Shown here: positions 35,192 to 45,822 of the stretch, in pieces
How the letters are laid out: every line of letters starts with the position of its first letter
Numbering within the stretch: position 1 is the first letter of the stretch
NCBI RefSeq assembly: GCF_024582835.1
Contig: NZ_CP102096.1
Coordinates: 2,108,001 to 2,172,000 of the forward strand
Reading direction: 5' to 3'
Source of the DNA: Vibrio japonicus
Lineage (GTDB): Bacteria; Pseudomonadota; Gammaproteobacteria; Enterobacterales; Vibrionaceae
Length of the DNA: 64,000 bases
Position numbers and translations under genes: made by a program
The notes under the pieces: generated by a model
Told to the model about the DNA's origin: nothing
Seen by the model: the letters and a program-made list of their open reading frames with translations, nothing else
The model's database searches: none

Positions 35192-36244
35192 CTAGTTCGT
35201 TTTCTTCTTGATAAACATTGAATCGCCATACGAGAAGAAGCGGTAATCGTTTTCAACCGCATGCTTGTAGGCATTCATTGTATTTTCGTAACCAGCAAAT
35301 GCACTCACCAACATAATCAGTGTTGACTCTGGTAAGTGGAAGTTGGTGATCAAACAGTCCACCAGCTGATATTCATAGCCAGGGAAAATAAAGATCTCGG
35401 TATCACCAAAAAATGGCTTTAGTTCCGTTCCATTCTTAAGCGCATCCTGAGCCGCGCTTTCAAGTGAACGTACAGATGTTGTACCGACAGCGATAATTCG
35501 ACCACCACGCGCTTTAGTTGCATTAATGGCTTCAACCACTTCTTGCGGTACTTCTACGTACTCTGCATGCATGTGGTGATCGTTAATGTTGTCAACTTTA
35601 ACTGGCTGGAACGTACCCGCACCGACGTGCAGAGTAACGTAAGCAAATTCAGCGCCTTTTTCTTTGATCTGTTCTAAAAGAACCTCATCAAAGTGCAAAC
35701 CCGCCGTTGGCGCGGCAACCGCACCGGGTTTTTGGTTATAAACCGTTTGATAGCGTTCTTTGTCAGCGTCTTCGTCTGGGCGATCAATGTATGGAGGAAG
35801 TGGCATGTGGCCAATCTCTTCCAGAATTTCAAGAACCGTCTTATCAGACTTAAACTTCAACTCAAACAGCGCATCGTGGCGAGCCACCATTTCTGCGGCG
35901 TATTCGTCGTTCTCGCCAACAATAATGGTCGAGCCAGGCTTAGGAGACTTTGAGCAACGCACGTGAGCCAGAATGCTTTTTTCATCAAGCATGCGTTCGA
36001 CAAGCACTTCAAGTTTGCCACCTGACTCTTTACGGCCAAACATACGCGCCGGAATCACTCGGGTGTTGTTAAAAACAACTAAATCACCTGGCTGCACTTG
36101 GCTTAGTACGTCTGTGAATGAGCCATCAACCAACTCACCAGTATTGCCATCAAGTTGTAACAAGCGGCTTGCTGTACGCTCAGGTTGAGGGTAACGAGCG
36201 ATAAGCTCATCAGGCAGGTCAAAGTGGAAATCTGATACTTGCAT
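35192..36244 (-). CDS. queA: S-adenosylmethionine:tRNA ribosyltransferase-isomerase
   Basis: QueA transfers the ribosyl part of S-adenosylmethionine to preQ1 in tRNA to form epoxyqueuosine. The 350-residue protein begins [19 protein letters not shown] and has [34 protein letters not shown] near 178-194 and [20 protein letters not shown] near 297-316, all standard. It heads the queA-tgt group. The 176-base gap to tgt holds no gene I can see. Confidence 0.97.
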   Translation of the reverse strand: MQVSDFHFDLPDELIARYPQPERTASRLLQLDGNTGELVDGSFTDVLSQVQPGDLVVFNNTRVIPARMFGRKESGGKLEVLVERMLDEKSILAHVRCSKSPKPGSTIIVGENDEYAAEMVARHDALFELKFKSDKTVLEILEEIGHMPLPPYIDRPDEDADKERYQTVYNQKPGAVAAPTAGLHFDEVLLEQIKEKGAEFAYVTLHVGAGTFQPVKVDNINDHHMHAEYVEVPQEVVEAINATKARGGRIIAVGTTSVRSLESAAQDALKNGTELKPFFGDTEIFIFPGYEYQLVDCLITNFHLPESTLIMLVSAFAGYENTMNAYKHAVENDYRFFSYGDSMFIKKKTN

Positions 36245-36517
36245 GTTCCTAATCTTCAGCTGTGGTCTATGACGATATAAAGGCGAGTTTTTCGCAGCCG
36301 ACTAGTATATGTCGGTCGGTCGCAATAGCAAGAAAAGAGATGTGAATTATTGTAATTCCTTCTAGAGCTTACACAGTAAGAAACGTTTAAATCCGCTTAC
36401 AGCAGCCCACACTAAATATTTCACAGCAAAGCGATTAAAAGACCGCCTAGCTCTCAAACCATGGGTAAAAAAGTGACTATATTATAAGAGGATAAAATAA
36501 AAACTCAGGAGGCTGCC

Positions 36518-36973
36518 ATGATTAAGGTCGAAGATATGATGACGCGTAACCCTCATACGCTGCTTCGCTCTCAAAACCTTTCTGATGCCAAAGCTTTAAT
36601 GGAGATACATGATATTCGTCATGTGCCGATTGTCGATGCCGATAAAAAACTCCTTGGCGTTGTGACTCACCGTGATGTGCTGGCTGCACAGGAATCCAGT
36701 TTACACAAAATCTCTGATGACCAATCGTACACATTAAGCACGCCTCTCTCAGAGGTAATGAATGATAGAGTCATGACCGTTTCTCCTATCGCAGGGCTAA
36801 AAGAAAGCGCGCTCTACATGCAAAAGCACAAAGTTGGCTGTTTACCTGTAGTAGAAAAAGGTCAATTAGTCGGCATTATCACCGACAGCGATTTCGTTGC
36901 AATTGCGATTAACCTTTTGGAGTTACAAGAAGAGGTTGAGCCTGAAGAAATAGAGCCGGAAGAAACGGATTAA
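36518..36973 (+). CDS. Protein with two CBS domains
   Basis: The start has AGGAGG 7 bases upstream. The 151 residues make two CBS domains: MIKVEDMMTRNPHTLLRS to LGVVTHRDVLAAQ (about 1-57), and PLSEVMNDRVMTVSPIAG to LVGIITDSDFVAIAINL (about 74-135). An acidic tail (QEEVEPEEIEPEETD) follows. Such stand-alone CBS pairs bind adenine nucleotides and sense energy state, but the partner here is unknown. The gene is single, divergent from queA and convergent with the LacI-type gene. Confidence 0.85.
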   Translation: MIKVEDMMTRNPHTLLRSQNLSDAKALMEIHDIRHVPIVDADKKLLGVVTHRDVLAAQESSLHKISDDQSYTLSTPLSEVMNDRVMTVSPIAGLKESALYMQKHKVGCLPVVEKGQLVGIITDSDFVAIAINLLELQEEVEPEEIEPEETD

Positions 36974-36995
36974 AGTAAAAAGCGTTTGAGCGAAT

Positions 36996-37019
36996 AAGGA
37001 GAGTCGATCATCTCTCCTT
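36996..37019. terminator. Hairpin between the convergent CBS and LacI-type genes
   Basis: AAGGAGAG pairs with CTCTCCTT across an 8-base loop. The T run is short on either strand, so termination strength is uncertain. Confidence 0.5.
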
Positions 37020-37062
37020 TGGCTTGTTCCAAGTCTTTAGTACAATCTTGATAACTAGGGGG

Positions 37063-38073
37063 CTAGCGGCTGCGCAATATTTCAGGTGTTCGCTTAACAA
37101 CACCCATTACAGGAGCGTGCCGCACGATCAATGTAGGCTCTAACATCGTCGGCTGATGCTCCAGTGTCCCTGCTCGTATCCCCTGAATCATGGCATCAAA
37201 ACCCAGCAAAGCTATTTGCTTTATCGGCTGCCGGATACTCGAAAAGCCGAGAGATTGAGCAATAACTGTATCGTCAAACCCGACGATATCAACCTCTACC
37301 TTTCTATCCTTGAGTGCTTTCAGTTCATTGTAAAAATGACTTGCCGAAATATCATCAGAGCAGAAGACCGCTTCCAATGGTTGCTTTGACTCAACCACAT
37401 TATCTTGCATATATCGCTGAAGCTCTTCAAAGGTGTACGGCGCTAACACTTTTTCTTCCGGTAACTCTATCTCGTGCTTCAACAGCCTATCTCTAAACCC
37501 AATAAAGCGATCGGATAAGGTATCGCTCGCACCGATAAATCCTATTCTGCGGTACCCATGCTTAATAAAGTGCTCAGCAACTTGGATACCACCCTGTTTA
37601 TGATTGGTCCCAATGCTCGCCATTCCTGGAATCGTCGTGGTAAGAAGAACCACAGGAAAAGGCAACTTACTCCAATGCGTGATGTGCTCCGGCTTTAATG
37701 AACGGGGAATTAGGAAGACACCGTCAACCTTATGATTCACGCATTCAGATAAAAACGTTTTCTCTAACTGCAGGTTATTTCTGCTATTAAACAGTAATAT
37801 GCTCCGACCATGCTTGTAGGCCTCCTCTTCCAACACATCAATCAACTGAGCAAAAAACGGGTTAGACATGTTACGTACAATCACCGCAAACAGCTTGGTC
37901 GCTTTCTTTTTAGCAGCCGCTGGTTTCTGGTAATTTAGCCCCTGAATTGCCCTTTCAACGGCTATCTTGGCTTCCGCAGACACACGGTGGCTACCATTGA
38001 GAACACGCGAAACGGTCGCGATCGATACGCCTGCACGCTTTGCTACATCTCTAACCGTCACACTCACATCCAT
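37063..38073 (-). CDS. LacI-family repressor of the sucrose genes
   Basis: The 336-residue protein starts MDVSVTVRDVAKRAGVSIAT, with the LacI helix-turn-helix and hinge (VSRVLNGSHRVSAEAKIAVE) in the first 50 residues. A periplasmic-binding-like sensor domain follows (LFAVIVRNMSNPFFAQLID, GFIGASDTLSDRFIGFRDRL, IVGFDDTVIAQSLGFSSIRQ). It is divergent from scrB-scrA-scrK, which points to a role as ScrR/CscR-type repressor responding to sucrose or fructose. The ligand is inferred from context only. Confidence 0.85.
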   Translation of the reverse strand: MDVSVTVRDVAKRAGVSIATVSRVLNGSHRVSAEAKIAVERAIQGLNYQKPAAAKKKATKLFAVIVRNMSNPFFAQLIDVLEEEAYKHGRSILLFNSRNNLQLEKTFLSECVNHKVDGVFLIPRSLKPEHITHWSKLPFPVVLLTTTIPGMASIGTNHKQGGIQVAEHFIKHGYRRIGFIGASDTLSDRFIGFRDRLLKHEIELPEEKVLAPYTFEELQRYMQDNVVESKQPLEAVFCSDDISASHFYNELKALKDRKVEVDIVGFDDTVIAQSLGFSSIRQPIKQIALLGFDAMIQGIRAGTLEHQPTMLEPTLIVRHAPVMGVVKRTPEILRSR

Positions 38074-38113
38074 TCCTACACCAAAATTAATGACTAAGTG
38101 TAGTTCTTAATCA

Positions 38114-38135
38114 TGTAACAGAACCTTGTGTTACA
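38114..38135. promoter_or_regulatory. Inverted repeat in the sucrose control region, possible operator
   Basis: TGTAACA and TGTTACA form a 7-base inverted repeat with an 8-base spacer, 41 bases upstream of the LacI-type start and about 125 bases upstream of scrB. The lack of a central CG is unlike most LacI-family operators, so another regulator could use it. Confidence 0.35.
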
Positions 38136-38259
38136 TCACAAATCAAATTCTCTTTGCCCGTTTTCATCACTAATGTTGCGGTTACTTTCCAACCACTATT
38201 TTCTCACGTGCGGCCAAACACTATGATTTTTTCAACCCCACTGTTTTAGGTAGTCCGAC

Positions 38260-39714
38260 GTGAATGAGCTTAAATATAAAACCATAGACTTAGCATCAAA
38301 GAATGATCTCGATAAGTTTGAGGTAATAAAAGAGAATTCAAAATATCGACCTAAGTTTCATATTACACCGCCACATGGGCTACTCAATGATCCAAACGGA
38401 TTCTGTTATTTTAACAATGAGTACCATTTATTTTACCAGTGGTATCCATTCGATACTTTTCATGGAATGAAACACTGGATGCACCTGACGTCATCCGATT
38501 TATTTCACTGGCAAGAGCACGGTGCAAAAATCACCCCAACAGAAAAATATGAATCTCATGGTGCATATTCTGGTGCTGCTATTGTTGAAGGTGAACAAGC
38601 TTATTTATTTTACACCGGCAATATTAAATTAGAGTCTGGCCGAGATGCGAATCAATGTTTGGCATTACTAAGCGCAGACAACCGCGTGGTGAAATATTCA
38701 GGCAATCCCGTCATCCAGTCGGTTCCAAATGGTTATACCGGACATGTTCGCGATCCAAAGGTACTAAAACGAGGTGAGCACTACTTTATGTTGCTCGGCG
38801 CTCAGCGCGAAAAAGACCTACAAGGTTGCATCATCGTTTACCAATCAAACGATATGCTTCATTGGGACTTTAAAGGGGAATTGAGCATTAATGTAGAGGG
38901 CAAGTTTTTGGATGCCTATATGTTTGAATGCCCTGATTTACTGACTGTTGATGGCCATGACGTCCTTATCTTTTCGCCTCAGGGCGTAGAGCCATGCTCG
39001 TTTCGTTTCCACAACAAATTCAACGTCATCTACTGCCTAGGTCATATTGACTTCGATACGCTGACTTTCGATGTAACACATTGGGATGAATTAGACCGAG
39101 GGTTTGATTTTTACGCTCCTCAATCGCTGGCAAACACGCCCGATAAACAGACAATCATCGCCTGGGCAGGCACCGATGAAGTACTTCCAAGTATGGAACA
39201 TGGATGGATTCACTGCCTAACTTTGCCAAGAAGTTTATCAGTGAAAAGCAACCGACTTTGTCAGTTTCCTGAACAGTTACTAAAAACAGCAAATAACCAT
39301 CAACAATTAGAGTTTTTAATAAAACAGCACGAGAGCATTGAATTAAATAACCTCTCTTTTTATTTGGATGTGCATACCAATAACAATAATGACGACTTTT
39401 CTATTTCTTTACAAAACAGTAATGGAAAAGAAATAACACTTTCGATTCAAGGCAAAAACATTCTACTAAGCCGAAAAGGATATGAACACCATGATTCTGA
39501 TTGGAATTTTGGTAGTGAACGTCAATTAGAAACCGATTACGACATAAACAACATCAAGATTATTAGTGACGAAAGCATTCTTGAAATATACATCAATGAT
39601 GGAATGGATGTTTTCACTTGTTTGTTTTTCCCTGATGAATCAAATCACCAAGTGAACATTTCTTCCGGTAAAAACCAGCCACTAGATGTCGAATTTAAGT
39701 ACCTTACAATATAA
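38260..39714 (+). CDS. scrB: Sucrose-6-phosphate hydrolase (GH32)
   Basis: ScrB splits sucrose-6-phosphate, made by the PTS, into glucose-6-phosphate and fructose. The 484-residue protein has the GH32 sites in order: FHITPPHGLLNDPNGFCYF with the Asp nucleophile near 43-46, GHVRDPKVLKRGEHYFML (RDP), and YMFECPDLLTVDGHDVL (ECPDL, acid/base Glu). A beta-sandwich C-terminal part follows. The start is a GTG at 38260; no ATG is available before the catalytic domain. It begins the scrB-scrA-scrK operon. Confidence 0.93.
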   Translation: MNELKYKTIDLASKNDLDKFEVIKENSKYRPKFHITPPHGLLNDPNGFCYFNNEYHLFYQWYPFDTFHGMKHWMHLTSSDLFHWQEHGAKITPTEKYESHGAYSGAAIVEGEQAYLFYTGNIKLESGRDANQCLALLSADNRVVKYSGNPVIQSVPNGYTGHVRDPKVLKRGEHYFMLLGAQREKDLQGCIIVYQSNDMLHWDFKGELSINVEGKFLDAYMFECPDLLTVDGHDVLIFSPQGVEPCSFRFHNKFNVIYCLGHIDFDTLTFDVTHWDELDRGFDFYAPQSLANTPDKQTIIAWAGTDEVLPSMEHGWIHCLTLPRSLSVKSNRLCQFPEQLLKTANNHQQLEFLIKQHESIELNNLSFYLDVHTNNNNDDFSISLQNSNGKEITLSIQGKNILLSRKGYEHHDSDWNFGSERQLETDYDINNIKIISDESILEIYINDGMDVFTCLFFPDESNHQVNISSGKNQPLDVEFKYLTI

Positions 39715-39730
39715 TAAAATGGTGAACACA

Positions 39731-41101
39731 ATGAACTATCAAGCAACCGTCAACCAGATACTCGACAGTATCGGTGGAGTAGACAACATTCGTAACGCAG
39801 AACATTGCGCGACCCGTTTACGCCTGATTCTCAAAGACAATGACAAGGTAAACAGCGAGAAAGCCAAAGGTATTGAGCAGATCAGCGGTTATTTTTACCA
39901 ATCTGGTCAGCACCAATTTATCATTGGTACAGGTAAAGTTTCTCACGTTTACAACGCGTTAAAGCAAGCGTTGGGCGGAGAAATTGATTCGAAAGACTTC
40001 AAACAAGATGCCTTCGCAGATATGACTCTTAGTCAAAAACTGGTTCGCACTCTCGCCGATATTCTTATCCCCTTGATCCCGGCTCTGGTCACGACTGGCT
40101 TATTGATGGGTTTGCGTGGAATGCTTCTTCATTCAGGCGCTCAGTTTTCACCAGAATCGCTTGCTCTCTTTAGCATGCTTACCGACACCGCCTTTGCATT
40201 CTTGCCTGTTTTGATTACCTATTCTGCTGCAAAGAAATTTGGTGGTAACACAATCATTGCTATCGTGGTCGGTTTGATGATGGTTGCTCCACAACTTCCA
40301 AATGCGTGGGCCGTCGCCAGTGGCGCAGCTGAGCCTATGATGGTCCAACTGCTTGGCTTCAATTTTCCGTTGATTGGTTATCAGGGCACTGTGCTTCCGG
40401 CTATATTTGCAGGTTGGTTCGTCGCTTATCTTGAACGCAATCTACGCCGCTTTGTGCCTGCCGTCATGGACTTGGTTTTCACCCCATTTTTAACCATTAC
40501 TATCGCGGTTTTTGTCATCCTATTTGGCTTTGGCCCTCTTCTGCAAAGCATTGAGCATGGATGTACGTCGCTTGTACGTATGGCGTTAGAACTGCCATTG
40601 GGTATTGGCTACATCATCTTTGGGGCCGTGCAGCAAATGATCGTGATCACTGGCCTCCACCACGCACTCGGCGTAATCGAAATCGGCCTACTGAATGAAA
40701 CAGGTTCAAACCCTATTCAGCCTTTGGCTACTGCTTCAATGGCTGGTCAGTTTGGTGCCGCTATCGCTGTGGCAACATTGCTTAAAGATAAAGTGAAAAG
40801 AGGCAACGCTTTGGGTGCCTCCATGTCCACTTTATTCGGCATTACCGAACCACTACTATTTGGGGTTAACTTGCAATACGGCAAAGTGTTCGTGATCGGT
40901 ATGGTGGGTGGCGCTGTAGGCGGTTTCGTCACGTACGTGCTTGGCATCAGCGCGACAGGTATGGGAATCACTTTCCTACCGGGTGTTCTACTTTACTCTC
41001 AGTCTTTAACGTCCGTGTTAGGTTACTTAACCGTTATCGCCTGTGCTTTCACAACCTCGTTTCTATTAACTCGCTTCTACAACCCAATTAAGCGATCATA
41101 G
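39731..41101 (+). CDS. scrA: Sucrose-specific PTS enzyme IIBC
   Basis: ScrA takes up sucrose across the inner membrane and phosphorylates it. The start at 39731 (MNYQATVNQILDSIGGVDNI) is preferred over in-frame starts at 39686, which overlaps scrB, and 39719, because it gives the normal EIIB N-terminus. The EIIB phosphorylation cysteine is in NAEHCATRLRLIL near 24. The EIIC part has about ten membrane segments and ends with GITEPLLFGVNLQYGK near 375. No EIIA domain is present, so a separate glucose-type EIIA must donate phosphate. Confidence 0.93.
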   Translation: MNYQATVNQILDSIGGVDNIRNAEHCATRLRLILKDNDKVNSEKAKGIEQISGYFYQSGQHQFIIGTGKVSHVYNALKQALGGEIDSKDFKQDAFADMTLSQKLVRTLADILIPLIPALVTTGLLMGLRGMLLHSGAQFSPESLALFSMLTDTAFAFLPVLITYSAAKKFGGNTIIAIVVGLMMVAPQLPNAWAVASGAAEPMMVQLLGFNFPLIGYQGTVLPAIFAGWFVAYLERNLRRFVPAVMDLVFTPFLTITIAVFVILFGFGPLLQSIEHGCTSLVRMALELPLGIGYIIFGAVQQMIVITGLHHALGVIEIGLLNETGSNPIQPLATASMAGQFGAAIAVATLLKDKVKRGNALGASMSTLFGITEPLLFGVNLQYGKVFVIGMVGGAVGGFVTYVLGISATGMGITFLPGVLLYSQSLTSVLGYLTVIACAFTTSFLLTRFYNPIKRS

Positions 41102-41212
41102 TGAGCATGCCAATGCGCTGGAGTATCAATGACACTCTGGCGCAATTTCTCCCCCATTATGCGTTGCGGTTAAAGGCCGCGCCATAACACAATAAATTTA
41201 AGGATGCAGATG

Positions 41213-42133
41213 ATGAGTAAAGTGTGGCTAACCGGAGATGCTGTTGTCGACCTAATTCCCGAAAGCACAGAGACTTACCTTAAATGCCCGGGCGGAGCAC
41301 CTGCCAATGTCGCGGTGGGTATTGCACGTTTAGACGGTCAGTGTGGATTCTTTGGTCGTGTCGGTAATGACCCTTTCGGTCGATTCATGCAAAGTGTCCT
41401 GAATCAGGAAAACATCGATACCCGCTTCCTTACTCTTGACGAGTTGCATCGCACATCGACTGTATTGGTTGATTTAGATGGCGATGGCGAGCGCACATTT
41501 ACTTTCATGGTAAAACCAAGTGCGGACCAATTTACGCAACCAGAAGATATCCCTGCTTTTACAAAAGGAGAATGGTTGCACTTTTGCTCAATCGCCCTTG
41601 CTAACGAGCCCAGTCGAGGAACTACCCTTGCAGCCGTTCAAGCAATGAAAAACGCAGGTGGCTTTGTCAGTTTTGACCCTAACTTACGCGAAGAAGTGTG
41701 GGCGGAACCCGAAGAGATCCGTAATGTCGTGATGCAAGCGGTCGCTAATACAGATGTCGTCAAATTTTCTGAGGAGGAGCTGCTTTTCCTGACAGAAACC
41801 GACACACTCGATGCTGGCATAGCCTCACTGCGCGAGCTGAATATTCCGCTGGTACTGATCACGCTGGGCAAACAAGGTTCACTGGCCATTTTTAACGGTA
41901 CGCAACATCACGTTGGCGTTACCGAAGCACAAGTCGTGGATACCACAGGGGCCGGAGACGCATTTGTCAGCGGGCTCTTAGCTAAACTTTCACAGCACAA
42001 AAACTGGCAGGATCAGACGACGATTTTACAAGCAGTTATGTGGGGGAACCATTGCGGCGCACTGGCAACAACGCGAAAAGGCGCAATGACAGCATTGCCT
42101 AACAAGAATCAGCTCTTGGCTTCATTAGAATGA
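41213..42133 (+). CDS. scrK: Fructokinase (PfkB family)
   Basis: This kinase turns the fructose released by ScrB into fructose-6-phosphate. Three ATG codons (41204, 41210, 41213) lie in frame. I use 41213 (MSKVWLTGDAVVDLIPE), with TAAGG about 10 bases upstream. PfkB marks are CPGGAPANVAVGIARLDG near 26-43, FFGRVGNDPFGRFMQ, and the ATP/anion-hole VVDTTGAGDAFVSGLLAK near 242-259 with the catalytic Asp. It is the last gene of the sucrose operon. Confidence 0.93.
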   Translation: MSKVWLTGDAVVDLIPESTETYLKCPGGAPANVAVGIARLDGQCGFFGRVGNDPFGRFMQSVLNQENIDTRFLTLDELHRTSTVLVDLDGDGERTFTFMVKPSADQFTQPEDIPAFTKGEWLHFCSIALANEPSRGTTLAAVQAMKNAGGFVSFDPNLREEVWAEPEEIRNVVMQAVANTDVVKFSEEELLFLTETDTLDAGIASLRELNIPLVLITLGKQGSLAIFNGTQHHVGVTEAQVVDTTGAGDAFVSGLLAKLSQHKNWQDQTTILQAVMWGNHCGALATTRKGAMTALPNKNQLLASLE

Positions 42134-42177
42134 TTGACGTAACTTCAAGAAGAGGAAGTTAGGACTAGGTATAAACG

Positions 42178-42201
42178 AAAAAAGAGCGGTGTTCACCGCT
42201 C
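42178..42201 (-). terminator. Rho-independent terminator for aceA
   Basis: On the minus strand GAGCGGTG pairs with CACCGCTC with a very short loop, followed by a run of T (TTTTTTTCG). It lies about 105 bases after the aceA stop. On the plus strand no T run follows, so it is not the scrK terminator. Confidence 0.8.
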
Positions 42202-42307
42202 AAAAGCATGTCAAAGTTTATGCCTAAAACAGAATATCAGTACCAAAATAATGGCGAGTTAGAGGCCTGCATTCCTTTACTCGCCGACGTGGCACTAAGG
42301 TTAGGGA

Positions 42308-43621
42308 TTAGAATTGATCTTCTTCCGTAGAACCTGTCAGGGCTGTTACTGATGAATTACCGCCCTGAATCGTATTCGTCATCTTATCAAAGTAACCTGT
42401 ACCTACTTCTTGCTGGTGCGCTACGAATGTGTAACCTTTCTCAGCTGCTTGGAACTCTGGACGCTGTACTTTCTCAACGTAGTGGCGCATACCTTCACCC
42501 TTCGCGTAGTCGTGCGCTAGCTCGAACATGTTGAACCACATGTTGTGGATACCCGCTAGAGTGATGAACTGGTACTTGTAACCCATGTCTGAAAGTTCTT
42601 GTTGGAACTTAGCGATAGTTTCAGCATCTAGATTCTTCTCCCAGTTAAATGATGGAGAACAGTTGTACGCGAGTAGCTGGTCTGGGTATTCCGCGTGGAT
42701 TGCTTCAGCAAACTTACGCGCTTCTTCCAAACAAGGTGTTGCTGTTTCACACCAAATAAGGTCTGCGTAAGGTGCGTATGCCAATCCACGAGAGATCGCT
42801 TGGTCGATACCTGCACGTACGCGGTAGAAACCTTCTTGAGTACGCTCACCTTCGATGAAATCTTTATCGTATGGGTCGCAATCTGACGTCAGTAGGTCAG
42901 CTGCGTTCGCATCGGTACGAGCAATAACCAATGTTGTTGTGCCTGCTACGTCGGCTGCCAAACGCGCTGCGACCAGTTTTTGTACCGCTTCTTGCGTTGG
43001 AACCAGTACTTTACCGCCCATGTGACCACACTTCTTCACTGACGCTAGCTGGTCTTCAAAGTGAACGCCTGCTGCACCGGCATCAATCATCGACTTCATC
43101 AGTTCGTAAGCATTTAGTACGCCACCAAAACCTGCTTCTGCATCCGCTACGATTGGTAGGAAGTAATCAATACCGCCTTCATCTTCAGGTGACTTACCAC
43201 CAGACCACTGGATTTGGTCTGCGCGACGGAACGAGTTGTTGATGCGTTTTACTACCGAAGGAACCGAATCCACTGGGTACAGAGATTGGTCTGGGTACAT
43301 GGTAGAGGCCGTGTTGTTATCTGCCGCTACCTGCCAGCCTGATAGGTAAATCGCTTCGATACCCGCTTTCGCTTGCTGTACCGCTTGACCACCCGTTAGT
43401 GCACCCAGACAGTTCACGTAGCCTTTTTTCGCGCTACCGTTGACCAGTGACCACAGCTTATCTGCACCACGTTGTGCAATTGTGTTTGCAGGAACCATAG
43501 AACCGCGCAGTTCTACCACTTCTTCAGCAGTGTACGGACGCTTCACGTGTTTCCAGCGTGGATTGGTTGCCCAGTCTTTTTCCAGAGCTTCGATTTGTTG
43601 GCGGCGAGTTAATGTAGTCAT
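42308..43621 (-). CDS. aceA: Isocitrate lyase
   Basis: AceA splits isocitrate into glyoxylate and succinate, the first step of the glyoxylate shunt. The frame is open from 43705, but the ATG at 43621 ([17 protein letters not shown]) has GAGGGA 8 bases before it and gives the usual 437-residue protein. The catalytic signature KKCGHMGGK is present near 192, with [21 protein letters not shown] substrate residues and [13 protein letters not shown] near 312-324. It lies 138 bases after aceB on the same strand. Confidence 0.96.
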   Translation of the reverse strand: MTTLTRRQQIEALEKDWATNPRWKHVKRPYTAEEVVELRGSMVPANTIAQRGADKLWSLVNGSAKKGYVNCLGALTGGQAVQQAKAGIEAIYLSGWQVAADNNTASTMYPDQSLYPVDSVPSVVKRINNSFRRADQIQWSGGKSPEDEGGIDYFLPIVADAEAGFGGVLNAYELMKSMIDAGAAGVHFEDQLASVKKCGHMGGKVLVPTQEAVQKLVAARLAADVAGTTTLVIARTDANAADLLTSDCDPYDKDFIEGERTQEGFYRVRAGIDQAISRGLAYAPYADLIWCETATPCLEEARKFAEAIHAEYPDQLLAYNCSPSFNWEKNLDAETIAKFQQELSDMGYKYQFITLAGIHNMWFNMFELAHDYAKGEGMRHYVEKVQRPEFQAAEKGYTFVAHQQEVGTGYFDKMTNTIQGGNSSVTALTGSTEEDQF

Positions 43622-43759
43622 TGGTCTATCCCTCTTTTTTGATAGGCGCCTCTTGTGTGTTAAAAACGGGCGCTGATTTTTCCTTGTCTTTGGCGGTACA
43701 TCCATACCCGCCTCCGGAATGTTTACGTTATTGGCTATTTAAAATTGCTTGTTTTGTTA

Positions 43760-45388
43760 TTAGTCCAGGTAGTCATAGCCTGGAACAGTTAAGAAATTCG
43801 TTAGCTCTTTACTTGTTGTAAGTTTTGCCATCAAGTCTGCTGCTTCTGTAAATCGACCCGAATTGAAACGCTCGGCTCCGATTTCCGCTTTAACCACATC
43901 AATCTCTTCAGCTAGGTATTGCTCAAACAACTCGTTCGTGACTGTCTTTCCGTTGTCCAAGTCTTTACCGTGTTGAATCCATTGCCAGATTGAAGCGCGA
44001 GAGATCTCAGCCGTCGCCGCGTCTTCCATTAGTCCGTAGATAGGCACACAGCCGTTTCCGGAGATCCACGCTTCAATGTACTGCAATGCTACGCGGATGT
44101 TGTGACGCATCCCCTGCTCGGTTCTTTCCCCTTCACAAGGTTCAAGCAGATCTTTCGCCGTAATTGGTGCGTCTTCTTCGCGAGAGACATCCAATTGATT
44201 GCTGCGCTGACCGAGTACACTGCCAAACACTTCCATTGCCGTATTTGCCAAGCCAGGGTGCGCCACCCATGTGCCATCATGACCGTTGTTGGCTTCCAGA
44301 GACTTATCCGTGAAGATTTTATCCAACACTTTTTGGTTTTCTTCTGGCGTTTTTGCTGGGATAAAGGCGGCCATACCTCCCATAGCGAACGCACCACGTC
44401 TGTGACACGTACGGATAAGTAAACGCGAATAGGCATTTAGGAACGGCTTATCCATCGTCACCACTTGGCGATCCGGCAGAACACGGTCTGGGTGGTTTTT
44501 CAGAGTTTTGATGTAGCTAAAGATGTAGTCCCAGCGACCACAGTTAAGACCAACAATATGCTCTTTCAGTGAGAACAAAATCTCGTCCATCTCGAACACG
44601 GCAGGTAAAGTCTCAATCAAAACGGTTGCTTTGATCGTGCCTGTATCTAAGCCAAAGTAGTCTTCGGTATAGTGGAATAAGTCACTCCACCACTGTGCTT
44701 CTTTATAAGACTGCAATTTAGGAAGATAAAAATAAGGGCCGCTGCCTTTTTTCAACAACGCTTTGTAGTTGTTGAAAAAATAAAGCGCGAAATCAAACAG
44801 CGCCCCTGGAATGATCTGACCATTAAACGTTACGTGTTTTTCTTTTAGGTGTAAGCCACGCACACGGCAGATCAAAACTGCTGGATCATTTGCCAGCTGA
44901 TACCGCTTGCCATTAACCGGATTGGTGTAGCTAATCTCGCCATTCACTGCATCGCGCAGGTTAATTTGACCATCAAGCACTTTATCCCAAGCTGGAGACA
45001 TCGAATCTTCAAAATCAGCCATGAATACTTTTACATTCGCATTCAACGCGTTAATCACCATTTTACGATCAGTAGGTCCGGTAATTTCCACACGGCGATC
45101 TTGCAGATCTTGTGGTATCCCCATAATTTTCCAGCTACCTTCTCGGATATCTTGCGTATCTTGGAGAAAGTCCGGTAGTTCACCTGCATCAATTGCTGCC
45201 TGCTTTGCTTCACGAGCAGCTAGCAACGTATCGATGCGTCCAGCGAACTTTTCACACAGAATAGACAAAAACTTTTGGGCTTCAACAGGGAAAACAGCTT
45301 GATGCTCTGGCAAAAGGCTACCAGTTACTTCAAGCCCATCTTCTTGGACTTCTGTTGTTTTTGCTCTATCTGGTGTTTGGGCAAGCAT
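43760..45388 (-). CDS. aceB: Malate synthase A
   Basis: AceB joins glyoxylate and acetyl-CoA to malate. The 542-residue length is normal for malate synthase A. Marks are KVFMADFEDSMSPAWDKVLD near 98-117 (metal-binding region), VLIETLPAVFEMDEILFSL, LNCGRWDYIFSYIKTLK (the active-site segment), and MEDAATAEISRASIWQWIQH near 454-473. It is the first gene of the aceB-aceA pair. A long non-coding stretch of 600 bases precedes it. Confidence 0.96.
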   Translation of the reverse strand: MLAQTPDRAKTTEVQEDGLEVTGSLLPEHQAVFPVEAQKFLSILCEKFAGRIDTLLAAREAKQAAIDAGELPDFLQDTQDIREGSWKIMGIPQDLQDRRVEITGPTDRKMVINALNANVKVFMADFEDSMSPAWDKVLDGQINLRDAVNGEISYTNPVNGKRYQLANDPAVLICRVRGLHLKEKHVTFNGQIIPGALFDFALYFFNNYKALLKKGSGPYFYLPKLQSYKEAQWWSDLFHYTEDYFGLDTGTIKATVLIETLPAVFEMDEILFSLKEHIVGLNCGRWDYIFSYIKTLKNHPDRVLPDRQVVTMDKPFLNAYSRLLIRTCHRRGAFAMGGMAAFIPAKTPEENQKVLDKIFTDKSLEANNGHDGTWVAHPGLANTAMEVFGSVLGQRSNQLDVSREEDAPITAKDLLEPCEGERTEQGMRHNIRVALQYIEAWISGNGCVPIYGLMEDAATAEISRASIWQWIQHGKDLDNGKTVTNELFEQYLAEEIDVVKAEIGAERFNSGRFTEAADLMAKLTTSKELTNFLTVPGYDYLD

Positions 45389-45822
45389 AATTTATTCCTT
45401 ACTAGAGTAATGGATGCTGGATTACATTTGTAAGTATCAAACAACAACCAACTTCCAACTCAATTGTTATTTACATTCCAGCTATTGTTCTGTCTGTGGC
45501 TCTACTTTCGCTAACCTTAAAATGGTTTACAATCTAGACATAAGTCTTAAAAAGCCTGCATTTAAGCTATACCAGGCACGATTATTTAGAAACCCTCAAA
45601 GTAAACAAAAAGTTAAATTCAAAGTTTTATCCCGATGTGACAAAGTCCTTAAATTCACCTCAAAAACCGAAAGCAATTACGTAATTTAATTACAGTAAAA
45701 TTAAGCATGTGTAATCATTTAAAACGTGCGTTTTATTTTTAAATGTCGGCATTTGCGCCTTTATTTACATGGCTTGACTGGAGAAGATGGAAAGGGAGTT
45801 AAACACGGCTGATTTTTACTGC

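Noticed and set aside
38127..38140. TGTGTTACATCACA before scrB as a CRP site
   Set aside because: The spacing between half-sites is too short and the left half differs from TGTGA.
43622..43705. N-terminal extension of the isocitrate lyase frame
   Set aside because: It is rich in Arg and Lys, unlike the family start, and the ATG at 43621 has a good ribosome binding site.
45414..45689. Plus-strand open frame of 91 codons upstream of aceB
   Set aside because: It has no ribosome binding site, an unlikely composition and an AT-rich base content like the surrounding non-coding DNA. It overlaps the aceB promoter region.
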